Part shown: piece after piece, positions 62,984-64,000 of the stretch
Position numbering within the stretch: position 1 is the stretch's first letter
Layout of the letters: each line of letters starts with the position of its first letter
From: Sphingobacteriaceae bacterium DW12
GTDB taxonomy: Bacteria > Bacteroidota > Bacteroidia > Sphingobacteriales > Sphingobacteriaceae
Length of the DNA: 64,000 nt
NCBI GenBank assembly: GCA_000783305.1
Contig: JROE01000008.1
Coordinates: 511,887 to 575,886 of the forward strand
Direction: 5' to 3'
Notes under the pieces: generated by a model
What the model was told of the DNA's origin: nothing
Databases searched by the model: none
What the model saw: the letters and a program-made list of their open reading frames with translations, nothing else
Translations under genes and position numbers: made by a program

Positions 62984-63014
62984 TTGAGATAAGCGGACTA
63001 TTCGCTTATCTCAA
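62984..63014. terminator. Hairpin between convergent b5-like and PfkB genes
   Basis: Arms TTGAGATAAGCG (62984-62995) and CGCTTATCTCAA (63003-63014) pair perfectly over 12 bp with loop GACTATT. The right arm overlaps the last codons and stop of the PfkB gene. Confidence 0.75.
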
Positions 63015-63918
63015 ACTTAGATAGTGCTATAAACTGTCCAATCCTAAGCCTAATCTGATCTTGGGTCAGACACTGTAAACTCTCCGTCCCAAAACGCTCT
63101 ACACAAAATGAGGCTAATGCCGAACCGTAGATAATCGCATTTTTCATATTGTTGAAGTTGACGGTATTGACTTTAGCCAAATAGCCTATGAAGCCTCCTG
63201 CAAAAGAGTCTCCCGCGCCCGTTGGATCAAAGACTTCAGCTAAAGGCAATGCTGGTGCATAGAAGACTTGATCATCACCAAACAACAATGCTCCATGCTC
63301 TCCCTTTTTGATAATCAAGTATTTTGGACCCATAGTCAAGATAATCTGAGCAGCCTTCACTAATGAATATTCTCCAGAGAGTTGACGGGCTTCCTCGTCA
63401 TTAATAGTTAACACATCAACCTTTTTCAAGACGGCCTTTAAGTCGCCCATGGCCACATCCATCCAAAAGTTCATGGTGTCTAGAACAACCAATTTGGGCT
63501 TTGTTTTCAACCGCGAAAGCGTCGTCATCTGAACCTGAGGGGTCAAATTACCTAGCAACAAATACTCACAGTCTTGATAATTGTCAGGCACAACAGGGTC
63601 AAAATCAGCCAAGACATTCAGTTCTGTGACCAAAGTATCCCGCGTGTTCATATCATTATGGTAACGTCCTGACCAAAAGAATGATTTGCCTCCTTCAATA
63701 ATCTGCACGCCTTCTGTATCGATACCTTTACTTTTTAGCAAATTTAGATTGTCATCACCAAAGTCCTCACCAATGACCGAAATCAACTTTACATCATTGT
63801 AAAGATAGGAAGCCGCCATTCCAGCAAAGGTAGCAGCGCCCCCAACGATTTTTTCGGTTTTGCCAAAGGGTGTCTCTATTGCATCAAACGCAACCGTACC
63901 AATAATTACTAGACTCAT
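62998..63918 (-). CDS. PfkB family sugar/nucleoside kinase
   Basis: A 306-aa ribokinase-fold kinase. The N-terminal GGAATFAGMAASYLYNDVKL (residues about 26-45) and the C-terminal signature FDPTGAGDSFAGGFIGYLAK (catalytic Asp in GAGDSFAGG, about 228-247) are both present. The internal LTINDEEARQLSGE and IIKKGEHGALLF are typical. It phosphorylates a sugar or nucleoside. The likely substrate (ribose, adenosine or similar) cannot be decided. Full length. Confidence 0.92.
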   Translation of the reverse strand: MSLVIIGTVAFDAIETPFGKTEKIVGGAATFAGMAASYLYNDVKLISVIGEDFGDDNLNLLKSKGIDTEGVQIIEGGKSFFWSGRYHNDMNTRDTLVTELNVLADFDPVVPDNYQDCEYLLLGNLTPQVQMTTLSRLKTKPKLVVLDTMNFWMDVAMGDLKAVLKKVDVLTINDEEARQLSGEYSLVKAAQIILTMGPKYLIIKKGEHGALLFGDDQVFYAPALPLAEVFDPTGAGDSFAGGFIGYLAKVNTVNFNNMKNAIIYGSALASFCVERFGTESLQCLTQDQIRLRIGQFIALSKFEISE

Positions 63919-63947
63919 AATTGTTGTTTAATTTTCAAAACAAAAAA

Positions 63948-63972
63948 AAACCGGCCAATTAATAGCCGGTTT
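63948..63972 (-). terminator. Terminator downstream of the edge tRNA
   Basis: Minus-strand hairpin AAACCGGC-TATTAATTG-GCCGGTTT followed by a long T run (the A9 at 63942-63950 on the plus strand). It lies between the tRNA 3' end and the PfkB start. Confidence 0.85.
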
Positions 63973-63980
63973 CAACATTG

Positions 63981-64000
63981 CTCCTGAAGCTGGGCTCGAA
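63981..64000 (-). tRNA. tRNA 3' end (partial, identity not determinable)
   Basis: On the minus strand the last bases read TTCGAGC (T loop), CCAGC (T stem), TTCAGGA (acceptor) and discriminator G, followed by a terminator. The anticodon lies beyond the window, so the amino acid is not known. CCA is not encoded. Confidence 0.75.

Overview
The window looks like a chromosomal segment of a Sphingobacterium-like member of the Bacteroidota (family Sphingobacteriaceae). This is inferred from gene content and signals seen in the sequence. There is a FecR/ECF sigma pair. Several start sites carry TAnnTTTG -7 promoter boxes and A-rich leaders instead of Shine-Dalgarno sites. The type IX secretion genes porT and porG sit in their usual housekeeping clusters (menG-porT; CBS-nadK-porG-uppS-bamA-skp-skp). 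A GlsA/GlsB glycine-lipid pair and a Bacteroidota-style kdp locus are also present. I see no insertion sequence, prophage or CRISPR array. No gene looks broken, apart from the partial FecR gene and partial tRNA cut off by the window edges.

Layout. 1-1304: an ECF sigma gene and a FecR anti-sigma gene (partial), both minus strand. 1679-2817: a Crp/Fnr regulator and a small GNAT. 2925-14547: a large minus-strand potassium-uptake (kdp) locus. In transcription order it holds an NtrC-like sigma-54 response regulator with its own terminator, a 120-aa protein, a 27-aa membrane peptide, a 110-aa protein, kdpF, kdpA, kdpB, kdpC, an outer-membrane barrel, a short KdpD made only of the sensor and Usp domains, an 87-bp tandem repeat array, and a separate KinB-like histidine kinase. 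14678-17481: a UbiD-family decarboxylase and a Rossmann-fold protein. 17727-24350: DASH-type photolyase, sucA-sucB, and a hypothetical outer-membrane barrel. 24377-28218: two adjacent LtaS-like membrane phosphatases/transferases. 28372-32677: valS converging on dnaB. 33122-36565: menG-porT, an SDR, YqeY and an ElaA-like GNAT. 36765-38558: glsA-glsB. 38872-46215: the envelope-biogenesis cluster. 46354-48461: a membrane/cytosolic Fe-S pair. 48506-48588: tRNA-Leu(GAG). 48652-51596: ppk1-ppx. 51827-56230: an oxidoreductase, a lipoprotein and ppc. 56431-60768: ohr, a FUSC transporter, a YpdA-like reductase and a TetR. 60877-63918: murB, an orphan ECF sigma, a cytochrome-b5-like mini-protein and a PfkB kinase. 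63981-64000: the 3' end of a tRNA.

How the genes fit together. The kdp locus looks like a self-contained potassium-starvation module. KdpFABC is the pump, the barrel may serve the outer membrane, the KdpD fragment and the separate kinase would sense, and the sigma-54 activator would respond. The 38.9-46.2 kb cluster supplies undecaprenyl carrier synthesis, outer-membrane protein assembly (BamA plus two Skp-like chaperones) and a T9SS component.

The most unusual part is in the kdp locus. Four identical 87-bp repeats plus one diverged copy sit directly before the kinase start codon, and each places an ATGAAACC mini-cistron upstream of it. Related elements lie directly upstream of kdpC and kdpA. 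I saw none elsewhere in the window.
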